A DNA stretch of 64,000 nucleotides from NCBI GenBank assembly GCA_006226595.1, contig SBGP01000089.1, forward strand, positions 1 through 64,000. Reading direction: 5' to 3'. The notes beneath the pieces are model-generated. The model saw only the letters and a program-made list of their open reading frames with translations, made no database searches and had not been told where the DNA came from. Each line of letters begins with the position of its first letter. Position 1 is the stretch's first letter. Of the stretch, positions 27,371-36,053 are shown piece after piece. This DNA is from Deltaproteobacteria bacterium. Lineage in GTDB: Bacteria > Myxococcota_A > UBA796 > GCA-2862545. The position numbers were made by a program, and so were the translations under genes.

Positions 27371-27954
27371 GGAAGGGCCCAGCCGCGCAGCAGTTGGTCA
27401 CAGACCTTCTGCGCATATCGATCTGTGGGCAACATCGGCTCCCGATCCGGTGCCAGGTGGGTCATGAACGCCCGGACCTGGAGGGAGCCCAGCCAGGTCA
27501 TCGCAGCCACTACGGGTTCCTCGACGCGCAGTCTGTCGCCCTCTGCCGCCCTCGCGAGCCACCCGGCGAGATCGCGCAACATGATGGTCGGCTTGGGGAG
27601 TCCGTATTCGGCGTGGATAAATTCCGGGGAATGGCCCGCAGCGCGCAGAATGGCCATCGCGGGGACAATGTCGTCCATCCAGCTCGCCAACTCCGTCGAG
27701 ATCTCCACCAGCTGTTCGCGGATGGGTCGCCCGTCGGGTCCCTGTCGCACTGCAGCAAGCCAGTCGGTCGGCGCTGTCGGGCGCAGCGCCTCGAGCATCA
27801 GCGCTTGCTTCGTGCCGAATCGCTTGAACAGGGCTGGGCCGGATATCCCCACCTCCGAAGCGACCTCATCCACTGTGGCGTGGCAACCCTTCGTGCGAAA
27901 CACCCGCCGTGCCGCGGATAGAATGACCTCGCGATCGCGTCTGACATGCGGCAT
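27367..27954 (-). CDS. TetR-family regulator at the end of a pump operon
   Basis: A 195-residue regulator. HTH: EVILSAARRVFRTKGCHATV, DEVASEVGISGPALFKRFGT-KQALMLEA. The C-terminal part resembles AcrR-type ligand domains (LASWMDDIVPAMAILRAAGH), with no specific ligand signature. It follows the START-domain and small ORF genes and overlaps the response-regulator gene. A second, different TetR gene (34226) heads the same gene string, so the operon carries two TetR regulators. Confidence 0.85.
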   Translation of the reverse strand: MPHVRRDREVILSAARRVFRTKGCHATVDEVASEVGISGPALFKRFGTKQALMLEALRPTAPTDWLAAVRQGPDGRPIREQLVEISTELASWMDDIVPAMAILRAAGHSPEFIHAEYGLPKPTIMLRDLAGWLARAAEGDRLRVEEPVVAAMTWLGSLQVRAFMTHLAPDREPMLPTDRYAQKVCDQLLRGWALP

Positions 27955-27957
27955 CGT

Positions 27958-28068
27958 TCAGGTCCTGACCGCAATGAGCGTGCCATCGGGCCGGGAGGTC
28001 TTCAGCTCGAGCAGCACACACGGCACCAGAGCGAAGGCGAAGCCTGTGGCGAGACGCGTCGGAGTCAT
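27958..28068 (-). CDS. Very small ORF, possible gene remnant
   Basis: A 36-codon frame, MTPTRLATGFAFALVPCVLL followed by ELKTSRPDGTLIAVRT, closes 3 bp before the TetR start. It has a hydrophobic segment and a protein-like end (SRPDGTLIAVRT) that reads like the beginning of a longer domain. It could be a truncated gene or a real microprotein; no RBS stands out. Spacing in the operon (20 bp after the START gene) is compatible with translation. Confidence 0.3.
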   Translation of the reverse strand: MTPTRLATGFAFALVPCVLLELKTSRPDGTLIAVRT

Positions 28069-28087
28069 CGGAGCTCGCACCGGCTGC

Positions 28088-28639
28088 TCACTCTGGCCCA
28101 TCCTGCGCACGGTCACGCAGGGAATCCAGCATGCGCTCGGTGGAGCTCTGACTCGCTCGGCGAATCAACCAAGTTGGGTACATCGAACCGGGCTTGCCAT
28201 CGCTGTGGTGGGTGACACGCGTGCCCCCGTCGATTGCGGTGAGGACGTAGTCCCCAGTCATGCTCTCGAGGCTGTTTTCACGAGCCGGGTCCAGGCCATA
28301 AGTGCACTTGGTGTTGGTCTCGTCCCACTCGTAGATGGCATGCCACGACCCCGTGAAACCGAGCATGCCCGCCTCGAACTGAACAGAGACGGACCGGTCA
28401 GCCTTGGCGTAGACCTCCGCGTTCCGGAGGATCGCAGCGTGCTTCACCCGGTAGTCGAAGTCGAGTAGCGCCTCCATCACGCGATCTGGGGGTGCGGCGA
28501 TGTCCACGGCCCCCACGGCCTGCGTCGCATCGTCTGAGAGACGAACCACCACCTCGCCCATCTTCACCGCCTCGAGATCAGACGGTGTGAGTTCAGGAGT
28601 GGCCCAGGCAGCCGCAAACCAGAGTAGGCAAACACTCAA
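28088..28639 (-). CDS. Secreted START/SRPBCC-domain protein
   Basis: A 183-residue protein with TTG start at 28639, preceded by GGAGGA. Signal peptide: MSVCLLWFAAAWA, cut near residue 13-14. The mature part has a START/SRPBCC pattern: VGAVDIAAPPDRVMEALLDF, GFTGSWHAIYEWDETN, GTRVTHHSDGKPGSMYPTWL. Such domains bind lipids or other hydrophobic ligands in a deep cavity. It lies 9 bp after the RND gene. A periplasmic lipid- or drug-binding helper of the pump is a reasonable inference. Confidence 0.7.
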   Translation of the reverse strand: MSVCLLWFAAAWATPELTPSDLEAVKMGEVVVRLSDDATQAVGAVDIAAPPDRVMEALLDFDYRVKHAAILRNAEVYAKADRSVSVQFEAGMLGFTGSWHAIYEWDETNTKCTYGLDPARENSLESMTGDYVLTAIDGGTRVTHHSDGKPGSMYPTWLIRRASQSSTERMLDSLRDRAQDGPE

Positions 28640-28648
28640 ATCGTCCTC

Positions 28649-31600
28649 CTATTTGCCCGCTTTGTCGAAGGCAGTGGCGGGCTGGTCTGCGAGCTCGAAA
28701 TCGACGCTCGCGACCTTGCCGCGGTTGCTGATCCAGTCCCTGAATCGATCGACGACGGAGTACGCCACGGGCACCAGGATCAACGTTACGACGGTGGACA
28801 TGACCAGTCCGCCCAACGCGGTGCGGCCCATCGGACCCCACATCTCTGCACCGCGACCTGAAGCGAGTGCCAGGGGGAACATCCCACCCACGGTTGTCAT
28901 CGTGGTCATGAGCACGGGGCGCAGACGTCGGCTTCCGCCGGTGACCAACGCTTCGGTGCGGTCCATGCCGCGCGACTGGAGAAGCTTGACATAGTCCACG
29001 AGCACGATGGCGTTGTTGACCACCACGCCGATCAGGATGATCAGCCCCAAGAAGGCCGTGACGGACAGGGTCGTGCGCGTGATCGCCAGCGCGAAGAAGG
29101 CGCCGGTCACCGCAAACGGGATCGAGAACAGGATGACGACGGGGTCGAGCCAGGACTCGAACTGCGCAGCCATGACCAGGTAGACGAGCAACATGCCCAG
29201 CCCCATGAGCAGGAACATGCTCTTGAAGCTCTCCCGCTGCTCCTCGACGGCCCCACCGTAGCGAACGATGGTTCCCGCCGGCGCCTCGAAGGAGTTGAGG
29301 ATGTCGTCGACCTCCGCCGCGACATCGCCGAGCGCTCGCCCCTCGATGCCGGCACTTACGGTCACGATGCGCTGCTTGTCCACCCGCTTGATCTCGATGG
29401 CCGCTTCGCCCTCAGTCTCGGTCAGCACGTCGCCCAGGGCGATCAGCGAACCCGACATCGAGCGGACCGGGACCTGGAACAGCTCGTCGATCTCGTCCCG
29501 GTCCTCCAGAGCGAGGCGCACGACAATGTCCTTGGGCTCGCTTCCACCCGTGTAGCGGCCCGCAGTCATTCCGGTCAGGGCTGCACGCATCTCTCCCCCC
29601 GCGAGGGCAAACGGAACCCCCGCGCGACCAGCCAGTTCTCTGGAGAGACCCAGGCGCACCTCGGGGCGGGTCTGGAGGATATCGGCAGCGACATCAACGG
29701 TTCCGTCAATGGCGGCGATCTGGGTTCGCAGCTCCCTTGCCACCTGCTGCAGGTCGGTGAAGTCGTTGCCGACCACCTCGACGGACACCGGCTTTCCACC
29801 TAATCCGAGCATGCGATTCATGGTGCTGCCCAGATTGATCTCTACGTTCACAACTTCGGGCATCGGGCCGATCCTGTCCAAAACACTCCGGGCTATCTGC
29901 TCGTCGGATCGGCTTCGGTAGTTGGCGGACACCAGCTTGACCGTGACCGTCGCAACATTTGCGCCCTCTTTGCCTCCGGTAAGAGCACCCATGCCCGATG
30001 AGCTGGTGCCGGCACGGGTGTAGATGAGTTCCACCTCCGGCTCCTCGTTCAACGAGTCGATGACGCGCTGAGCGACGTCCGCCGTGGTGTCCAGGTTGGT
30101 ACCGACCGGTAGCTCCAGGGTGATCTGGAACTCACCGGAGTCCTGCTTGGGCATGAAGTCCGTGGGTACGGTCAAGACGAGCAGGCCGGTGAGGACGATG
30201 GACCCGGCGGACGCTGCAAACACCATCCAGGTGTGGCGAAGCGAGAAGCCGAGAGACCATCGATAGATCGACTCCAGCCGACTGAACACTCGGCCCGTGG
30301 TCTCGCCCTTGTGCCGCTTCACCAACAGCGCAGCGAGCACCGGTGTGAGTGTGAGGGACACGACCAGGGAGCCCGCGATGGTCACGATCATCACGTAGGC
30401 CAGCTGGCCGAACATGATCCCGATAAGTCCGGTGATGAACACGAGCGGAGCGAAAATGACCAGGGTGGTTGAGGTCGACGCTAGCAGCGCCCCGCCCACT
30501 TCCTTGGTCCCATCTGCAGCCGCCTCGTAGGGGTCCATTCCCTCGTCGACAAGCCGGGTGATGTTCTCGAGCACCACGATCCCGTTGTCCACGACCATTC
30601 CAATGGCGAGCGCCATGGCCATCAAGGTGATGACGTTCAAGGTCATGCCAGCCAGGTAGAGCATCAGGAAGGTGACGATCATCGACGCAGGGATCGTGGT
30701 CGCCACGATCAGGCTGGGACGCAATCGACGAAGGAACAGGATGGCGACCAGGACCACCAGGACGCCGCCAATCGCGACAGTCCGCTTGAGGTTTCCGATC
30801 ATGTCCACGACGAACTCAGAGGTGTCCGTGACGATCGTGATGTCCATGCCCTCGGGGAGCCTGTCCTGAACCGCCGCGAGTTTCGCCTTTGCGGCCTCTG
30901 CCACCTCGATGGAGTTCTCGCCGCTCATTTTCATGATGCCGCCCACAACGACGACCTTTCCATCCACCGTAGCAAGCTCAGTCGAGTCGTTGATTCCCTC
31001 GCTGAGGGAGGCGAGATCGTCGAGGTGAACGGGGGTGCCGTCGCGATCTCGGGTGAGAACGATGGCTCCGAGTTCCTCGATGGACTGCGCCTCGTTTGGC
31101 ATTCGGACAGCGAACTCCATCGCGCCCACGTCCACGCTTCCCACGGGAACGGTCATGTTCTCGCTGCCGATCACGCGGACGATCTCGGTCATGGTGAGTC
31201 CGTGGGCCAGCAATCGGTCGCGGAAGACGTCCACCCGCACCACGAGCGGCGGTGCGTTGAACACCATCACCTGGCCCACGCCCTTCACATGTCGAATCGG
31301 CTCGAGGATCAGGTCATCGACCAGCTGCTGCTCGAGCCGGATGTCGCTCACCGATGAGGTGACCGCGAACACCATGATCGGAAACTTCGACGTGTCGAAC
31401 TTGAAGATCCGCGGGTCCTCGATGTCCTTTGGAAGCTGGTTCCGCACGAACTCGACCGACTGACGAATGTCGTTCGCCGCCTGGTCGAGGTCGGATCCAA
31501 ACGCGAACTTCAGGGTGACCAGGGAGAGATTCTCACGCGACGCCGAGCGGATCTCCTCGACCCCGGCCAAGCCACCCAGGGCCTCCTCGAGGTTCTCGGT

Positions 31601-31780
31601 GACCTTCTGCTCCACGTCCCCGGCCGAGGCTCCTGGATAAATGGTGATGACCGACAAGACCGGGGGCTCGATCTCCGGCATCATGTCGATGGGGAGTCGG
31701 GAGAACGAGACCAGACCAAAGAGCGACACCATGATGAAGATCACGGCGACGAAGATGGGGCGGCGAACAATCCAACTCAT
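28649..31780 (-). CDS. HAE1-type RND multidrug efflux transporter
   Basis: A 1043-residue inner-membrane pump of AcrB/MdtB-like length. It starts MSWIVRRPIFVAVIFIMVSL (first TM) and shows LPIDMMPEIEPPVLSVITIY, PGASAGDVEQKVTENLEEAL, and the TM4 relay motif AIGMVVDNGIVVLENI (Asp). The second half repeats the layout with GVVVNNAIVLVDYVKLLQSR. The HAE1 form of TM4 and the absence of HME motifs argue for organic substrates or lipids rather than metals. It overlaps the adaptor stop upstream (ATGA) and is followed by the START gene. Confidence 0.92.
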   Translation of the reverse strand: MSWIVRRPIFVAVIFIMVSLFGLVSFSRLPIDMMPEIEPPVLSVITIYPGASAGDVEQKVTENLEEALGGLAGVEEIRSASRENLSLVTLKFAFGSDLDQAANDIRQSVEFVRNQLPKDIEDPRIFKFDTSKFPIMVFAVTSSVSDIRLEQQLVDDLILEPIRHVKGVGQVMVFNAPPLVVRVDVFRDRLLAHGLTMTEIVRVIGSENMTVPVGSVDVGAMEFAVRMPNEAQSIEELGAIVLTRDRDGTPVHLDDLASLSEGINDSTELATVDGKVVVVGGIMKMSGENSIEVAEAAKAKLAAVQDRLPEGMDITIVTDTSEFVVDMIGNLKRTVAIGGVLVVLVAILFLRRLRPSLIVATTIPASMIVTFLMLYLAGMTLNVITLMAMALAIGMVVDNGIVVLENITRLVDEGMDPYEAAADGTKEVGGALLASTSTTLVIFAPLVFITGLIGIMFGQLAYVMIVTIAGSLVVSLTLTPVLAALLVKRHKGETTGRVFSRLESIYRWSLGFSLRHTWMVFAASAGSIVLTGLLVLTVPTDFMPKQDSGEFQITLELPVGTNLDTTADVAQRVIDSLNEEPEVELIYTRAGTSSSGMGALTGGKEGANVATVTVKLVSANYRSRSDEQIARSVLDRIGPMPEVVNVEINLGSTMNRMLGLGGKPVSVEVVGNDFTDLQQVARELRTQIAAIDGTVDVAADILQTRPEVRLGLSRELAGRAGVPFALAGGEMRAALTGMTAGRYTGGSEPKDIVVRLALEDRDEIDELFQVPVRSMSGSLIALGDVLTETEGEAAIEIKRVDKQRIVTVSAGIEGRALGDVAAEVDDILNSFEAPAGTIVRYGGAVEEQRESFKSMFLLMGLGMLLVYLVMAAQFESWLDPVVILFSIPFAVTGAFFALAITRTTLSVTAFLGLIILIGVVVNNAIVLVDYVKLLQSRGMDRTEALVTGGSRRLRPVLMTTMTTVGGMFPLALASGRGAEMWGPMGRTALGGLVMSTVVTLILVPVAYSVVDRFRDWISNRGKVASVDFELADQPATAFDKAGK

Positions 31781-32865
31781 TGAGGGGTACCGGCGATCGT
31801 GATGGGGCTGCCATCGGCCAGGCGAGTGTGTCCGGCGACCAGCACCTGCTCACCCGCCTCCAGTCCCTCGAGGATGGGAACGAGCCCGGTACGGCTACGG
31901 CCATAGCGAACCTCGCGGGAGGTGACGCTTCCATCCGCGGTGACGAGCACCCGTGCCGTTCCATCGTCTCGGTTCAGGAGCGCCTCACGAGGTATCGCAA
32001 GGTGTTCGTCAGCCACGCCCTCGATGAGAAAACCGGCTGACATACCGTGGATCAAGCGGGGGTCGGGCTCGTCGAGCACAGCCTCCACCTTGACCGACCG
32101 CGTCCGTACATCGACCTGGCCATTGATGCGCTCAACCTTCCCCGCGAAGGCCTCTCCAGGCAGTGCATCGACTTGGACGGAGATGACGTCGCCAATGCTA
32201 ATCTTGCTCGCTTGGGTCTCACCGATTGAGGCCGTTACGCGGACCCGCGACAGGTCGGCGAGCTGGATTGGAGGGCCCTTGCCCGGACCACCGCCGAGCA
32301 TCTCCCCGACCTCGACATTGCGGGCGATGACGGTTCCCGCGAAGGGAGCGCGAAGCCGTGTGTCGTAGAGTCGATCCTTGGCCACGCTGAGCCCGACCTC
32401 CGCCTGCCTCACCTGCGCCTGGGCCAATCTAAGCGCCACATCAACCTTCTCGAACTCGGCGTCGGTGACGGCGTCGCGCGCCTTGAGGTCGGTGAACCGG
32501 CGATGCGTCGCCTCTGCACCCGACAGTTGCGCCTTGGCCATGTCTGTGGCCGCCTCCGCCTGGAGCACACCTTGAGCATAGTCATCGTCGACCAGGCTCA
32601 GAAGCACCTCGCTCTTATCGACCTTCTGACCGATGCGGACTTCGACCGACCGGATCCGCCCCGGCACATCAGGAACCAGTGTTGCCACCTGCCATGCTTC
32701 GATCGAGCCCACAAGACTGACCTCCCCGTCGAAGCGCGTGCGCTCCACGGAAGCCACCTTCACGATGGTTGCGCCAACCTCCGCCTGAGTCTCGGTTTCC
32801 GCACCACCACAGCCGACAACAAGCGACAGAGCAGACAGTGCAAGGAAGAGGGTTGCTCCTCTCAT
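31777..32865 (-). CDS. RND periplasmic adaptor lipoprotein (MFP)
   Basis: A 362-residue protein. Start at ATG 32865, overlapping the OMF stop; the lipoprotein signal is MRGATLFLALSALSLVVGCG (Cys19). Domains: lipoyl-type halves around VPDVPGRIRSVEVRIGQKVD and RAPFAGTVIARNVEVGEMLG, an alpha-hairpin (about 95-165), beta-barrel (VRVTASIGETQASKISIGDV) and membrane-proximal domain. No His-rich or metal-binding segment, in line with a drug- or lipid-type pump. Couples the RND protein at 28649 to the channel at 32862. Confidence 0.9.
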   Translation of the reverse strand: MRGATLFLALSALSLVVGCGGAETETQAEVGATIVKVASVERTRFDGEVSLVGSIEAWQVATLVPDVPGRIRSVEVRIGQKVDKSEVLLSLVDDDYAQGVLQAEAATDMAKAQLSGAEATHRRFTDLKARDAVTDAEFEKVDVALRLAQAQVRQAEVGLSVAKDRLYDTRLRAPFAGTVIARNVEVGEMLGGGPGKGPPIQLADLSRVRVTASIGETQASKISIGDVISVQVDALPGEAFAGKVERINGQVDVRTRSVKVEAVLDEPDPRLIHGMSAGFLIEGVADEHLAIPREALLNRDDGTARVLVTADGSVTSREVRYGRSRTGLVPILEGLEAGEQVLVAGHTRLADGSPITIAGTPQ

Positions 32866-34229
32866 TGGGAGGCTCCTTCGGATCTGAGGGGTTCCACCTG
32901 CGCTCCGATGGCGCGCTGCCACCTCGCGACAGCCGTGAGGTAGTCGTATCTGGCGGTCAGCCTGGACATCCGAGCCTGCGCAAGCAAGCTCTCCGCATCC
33001 AGCAGGTCGGTGGCTGTTGCGAGCTGGCTGTCGAATCGAGCCGAGACGATCCGGTGATTCTCTTGCGCCTGTTCGTCAGTCGCCTGAGCCACCTCGTACG
33101 CCTGCCAGGAAGCCAAGACCGAATCCCAGGACTGCTCGACCTCGATGGGAACTGCGTCCGTCATGGCCTGGAGTCCGACCTTGGCCTGCCTCGCTGTCGC
33201 GGTTGCCTCACGGAGTGCCCAGTGCTTGCGCCCCCAGCCCCACAGCTGCCAGTTGGCGGTCAACCCCACGTAGGTCGCCTCTGGTGCCGCAAAGGAGCCC
33301 ATGCCTTCGTTGCGCTGCCAGGCGGCGATTGCCGCGATGTTCGGGCCGAGTTCGAAGACCTTCGCCCGCTTGCCCGCCTCCGCGGCAGCGACCCTGTGTT
33401 CCATCGCGGCCACATCGGGTCGTTCGCCTCCGGAAGCGTCCCCGTCGGATCCTGTGGATGGGGCCAGGATGGCTTCCTCGGCGATGTCCTGCGGCACGAC
33501 GGTCTCTTCGTCAGCCCCAATGAGTTTGGCCAGCAGGCCACGGGCGAGATCTCGGCCATCGGATGCGCGCCGCTGGCCGAGCTTGGCGTTGGCCAGGGCC
33601 ACCCGAATCTGAAGTAGCTCGTTCTTCTGAATCAGACCGGCATCGTGAAACGCAGCAGCACGGCGCTCGTGGCTCTCGAGGTTGGCTACCACGGTGGAGG
33701 CCACCTCCTCCATACGCTCAGCGGTGAGCGCGCCGAAGTACGCCTCCACCACCTGAACAGCGACGTCGGAGTGCTTGGCCGCCTGGTCGAGCTCGGCAGC
33801 CTTCTGCAGGTGGCTTGTGGCAATGTGCCCCTGCGAGATCGGGAGCAAGCCAGTCAGCGGCTGAACGGCCATCAACGTGACCGAACTCGTCTGCTGGTCT
33901 CGTACCACCAGAGGCCCGGACATTCCCAGGCAGATCTGGTCGAAGGGCGGCGGTGTGGCGCTACAGTCTAGGGGCTCATCCCCGGCGAGCGACACCTCGA
34001 GGGCTTCATCCCACCAAAGGTGGTTGGCATCGAGCGTGAACGTAGGGCCGTAGTAGGACATCGCCTGCCACTTGCGGGCACGCGCAGCGACAACAGCCCA
34101 CTCGGCCATCTCGACCTGCGGATTCTCGGTTTCAGCACGTCGAAGTGCCTCGTCGAGGCCCACCAAGGGGGCTTGGGCGGTAGCCAGGGCTGGAATCAGA
34201 AGCAGCAGCCATGCAATGTGCCGACTCAT
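32862..34229 (-). CDS. Outer-membrane efflux protein (TolC family)
   Basis: A 455-residue protein, ATG 34229 with GGAGAAAGG just upstream and overlapping the TetR stop. Signal peptide MSRHIAWLLLLIPALATAQA (cut near 19). OEP repeats: GLDEALRRAETENPQVEMAE, YYGPTFTLDANHLWWDEALE, then the second repeat with TYVGLTANWQLWGWGRKHWA. A 34-residue insertion with two Cys (about 78-98, LDCSATPPPFDQICLGMSG) is unusual for TolC channels and would lie in an early extracellular or periplasmic loop. Forms the exit duct of this pump. Confidence 0.85.
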   Translation of the reverse strand: MSRHIAWLLLLIPALATAQAPLVGLDEALRRAETENPQVEMAEWAVVAARARKWQAMSYYGPTFTLDANHLWWDEALEVSLAGDEPLDCSATPPPFDQICLGMSGPLVVRDQQTSSVTLMAVQPLTGLLPISQGHIATSHLQKAAELDQAAKHSDVAVQVVEAYFGALTAERMEEVASTVVANLESHERRAAAFHDAGLIQKNELLQIRVALANAKLGQRRASDGRDLARGLLAKLIGADEETVVPQDIAEEAILAPSTGSDGDASGGERPDVAAMEHRVAAAEAGKRAKVFELGPNIAAIAAWQRNEGMGSFAAPEATYVGLTANWQLWGWGRKHWALREATATARQAKVGLQAMTDAVPIEVEQSWDSVLASWQAYEVAQATDEQAQENHRIVSARFDSQLATATDLLDAESLLAQARMSRLTARYDYLTAVARWQRAIGAQVEPLRSEGASQ

Positions 34230-34837
34230 CCTTTCTCCGTGACTGCGCGGGCGCCAGCCAGCCAGTAGGTCATCAGGAGGGAGGTGAGTGCAGTGAGGTC
34301 CACCGGCACCCCCACTCGCTGCCAGGCAAAGCTCTCGGTTCGGATCATCCCCGTGAAGTGAAATGTAAGGCGCGGCACGTGGTCCGCTGGAACCCACGGG
34401 AGCCGTGCGACCTCATCCCGCAACGCCGACATCAATCGGCCGTGGACCGCCACGTAGCGCGCCCCCACTTCGCCCGCGCTCTCCTCGGCCAACACCTGGT
34501 TCATCAGCGTGCTCACCAGCCATTGGTGGTCTATCGAGACCTGAAGAAACCGAAGGAGAATCGACTCCAGTCGCTGCTCCGGTGTGAGGCTGGCAGGAAG
34601 GGGCGTCTCCACAACCACAAGCAGCCGCTCGACGGACCGGTCAACGAGCGCAAGGACCACCGCGGTCCGGTTCGAGAAGTAGTTGTACAGCGAGGCCGAG
34701 GAGTACCCGGACTCCTTGGCGATCTGGTCCATCGTGACCCCAGATACACCATGCCTACTGAAGACTCTGGCCGCTGCGTCGAGGATTCGGTCCCGAATGA
34801 GCTGAACCTCGGCGTCCGATCGGGCTGAACGTGCCAT
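34226..34837 (-). CDS. TetR-family regulator heading a pump operon
   Basis: A 203-residue regulator. HTH: ILDAAARVFSRHGVSGVTMD, QIAKESGYSSASLYNYFSNR-TAVVLAL. The C-terminal domain is helical and Leu/Val-rich (LLLVVVETPLPASL). First gene of the minus-strand string tetR-OMF-MFP-RND-START-tetR-RR, each gene overlapping or nearly touching the next. It should repress its own operon in the absence of pump substrate. Upstream (34838-34905) is AT-rich and holds the promoter; I see no convincing dyad there. Confidence 0.88.
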   Translation of the reverse strand: MARSARSDAEVQLIRDRILDAAARVFSRHGVSGVTMDQIAKESGYSSASLYNYFSNRTAVVLALVDRSVERLLVVVETPLPASLTPEQRLESILLRFLQVSIDHQWLVSTLMNQVLAEESAGEVGARYVAVHGRLMSALRDEVARLPWVPADHVPRLTFHFTGMIRTESFAWQRVGVPVDLTALTSLLMTYWLAGARAVTEKG

Positions 34838-34909
34838 TGTATTTCTGAAGATCCCATCAGTTTATTGGGTGTTCGCTGGATTTTGAGCGTACTCCGAATC
34901 ACCCTACCA

Positions 34910-35238
34910 GGCAACTCCAGCCGCAGCGGCGCCCCTCTGAGCAGCCGGTCGAGCGAGGGACCGTCCACGTACTCCATCAGCAGGGCCGGCTGAGCCTCGA
35001 CGTCGAGCACGTCGACCACCGAGACGATGTTCGTATGCCGCAGCGTGGCCCGGGCCCGGCCTTCGCGCATCAGGCGTTGGCGCTGGTCCGGGCTAGAGCT
35101 CGTGAGCACCTTGAGCGCGAGCGGGGTGCCGAGCTGGGCGTGTCGGACGCGGTAGACGGCGGCCATGCCGCCCTCGCCCAGGATGCCTTCCACCACGTAG
35201 CGGCCGTCGGCAATCGACATGTGCGGCAAGAGGTGCAT
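34910..35238 (-). pseudogene. Truncated Ser/Thr protein kinase (N-lobe only)
   Basis: From ATG 35238 or 35220 the minus strand encodes a Pkn-type kinase start: ADGRYVVEGILGEGGMAAVY (P-loop), LALKVL (catalytic Lys), REGRARATLRHTNIVSVVDV (C-helix Glu region), ALLMEYVDGPSLDRLLRG (hinge). Homology stops near LRLEL at about 34910; the HRD catalytic loop, DFG and the C-lobe are missing. The open frame runs on into the TetR promoter and gene, which is not kinase sequence. The break marks where the foreign pump region joins resident DNA. Such kinases are numerous in Myxococcota. Confidence 0.75.
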
Positions 35239-35333
35239 CGCGGCGCATTGTCGCACACGGCCGGCCCATCGCGAGCACGAGGGCGCGCGTGGAATGTGGC
35301 GGGCAACCCGCTCCGAGCCGCAGGGCCTGGGCC

Positions 35334-35954
35334 CTACTCGCGGACCGGCGCGAGCAGTGCCGCCTTGGCGACCCGGACCAGCTCGCGCTGACGCCGCACC
35401 TGCAGGGTGCGCTCGGGCACATCGGCGACGAGCTCACCCTGGTGTCGCGAGCCCGCATGGCTGGCGAGGAACATCATGCCGATGACGAACAGCGCATCCT
35501 CGGGCACGAAGTCGTCGCGCAAGGTGCCTTCCGCCTGGCCCCGCCGCAGGTACTCGAGCAGCAGCGCCGCGATGGAGTCCCCCGCCGGAGGCAGGTTCGG
35601 AGAGGGGCCGAAGGCCACGACACGCAGCATGAAGCGCGCCAGGTCGAAGTGCACGGCCATGGCGGACACCAGCTCCTCGAGGATGGCGTCGAGCGCGGAC
35701 TCGTCGGCGGTAAACGCGGCGACCATGTGCGGGAGCAGGTCGTCGAGCGAGGCCTTCACCCGCTCGCGAATCGGCTCCACCAGCGCATCCTTCGTGCGGA
35801 AGTGGTGCATCAGCGCCTGCTTCGAGATGCCGACCGCCTTGGCGATGTCGCTGACCGCGGTCGCATCGATGCCGCGATCGGCGAATTGCCGAAGGGCTTC
35901 GTCGACGATCTCTTCGCGAAGAGCGGCGACTTCTTCCGCTGTACGACGGGCCAT
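35334..35954 (-). CDS. TetR-family regulator divergent from a pump operon
   Basis: A 206-residue regulator, start ATG 35954 (MARRTAEEV); an upstream in-frame GTG at 35960 is possible. HTH: IVDEALRQFADRGIDATAVS, DIAKAVGISKQALMHHFRTK. The C-terminal domain (about 65-206) has no specific signature. Divergent from the OMF-MFP-RND-tetR operon with a 99-bp gap that contains a 26-bp dyad. It is the most likely repressor of both directions. Confidence 0.88.
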   Translation of the reverse strand: MARRTAEEVAALREEIVDEALRQFADRGIDATAVSDIAKAVGISKQALMHHFRTKDALVEPIRERVKASLDDLLPHMVAAFTADESALDAILEELVSAMAVHFDLARFMLRVVAFGPSPNLPPAGDSIAALLLEYLRRGQAEGTLRDDFVPEDALFVIGMMFLASHAGSRHQGELVADVPERTLQVRRQRELVRVAKAALLAPVRE

Positions 35955-35983
35955 TCGCACTCCCGGGCGGAGACTACCACCAA

Positions 35984-36009
35984 TTATACTTGCCGGTCGT
36001 CAAGCATAA
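35984..36009. promoter_or_regulatory. TetR-type operator between divergent TetR and pump genes
   Basis: Inverted repeat TTATACTTG (35984-35992) and CAAGCATAA (36001-36009), 8 of 9 positions paired, spacer 8 bp. The total of 26 bp and the place, in the only non-coding gap between the divergent genes and about 45 bp before the OMF ATG, fit a TetR/AcrR-type site. A small palindrome TAAGCTTA overlaps its right arm (36007-36014). Confidence 0.6.
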
Positions 36010-36053
36010 GCTTACTCATCGGTCAGCTCACAGCGGCACCCACGGAGTTGCCC

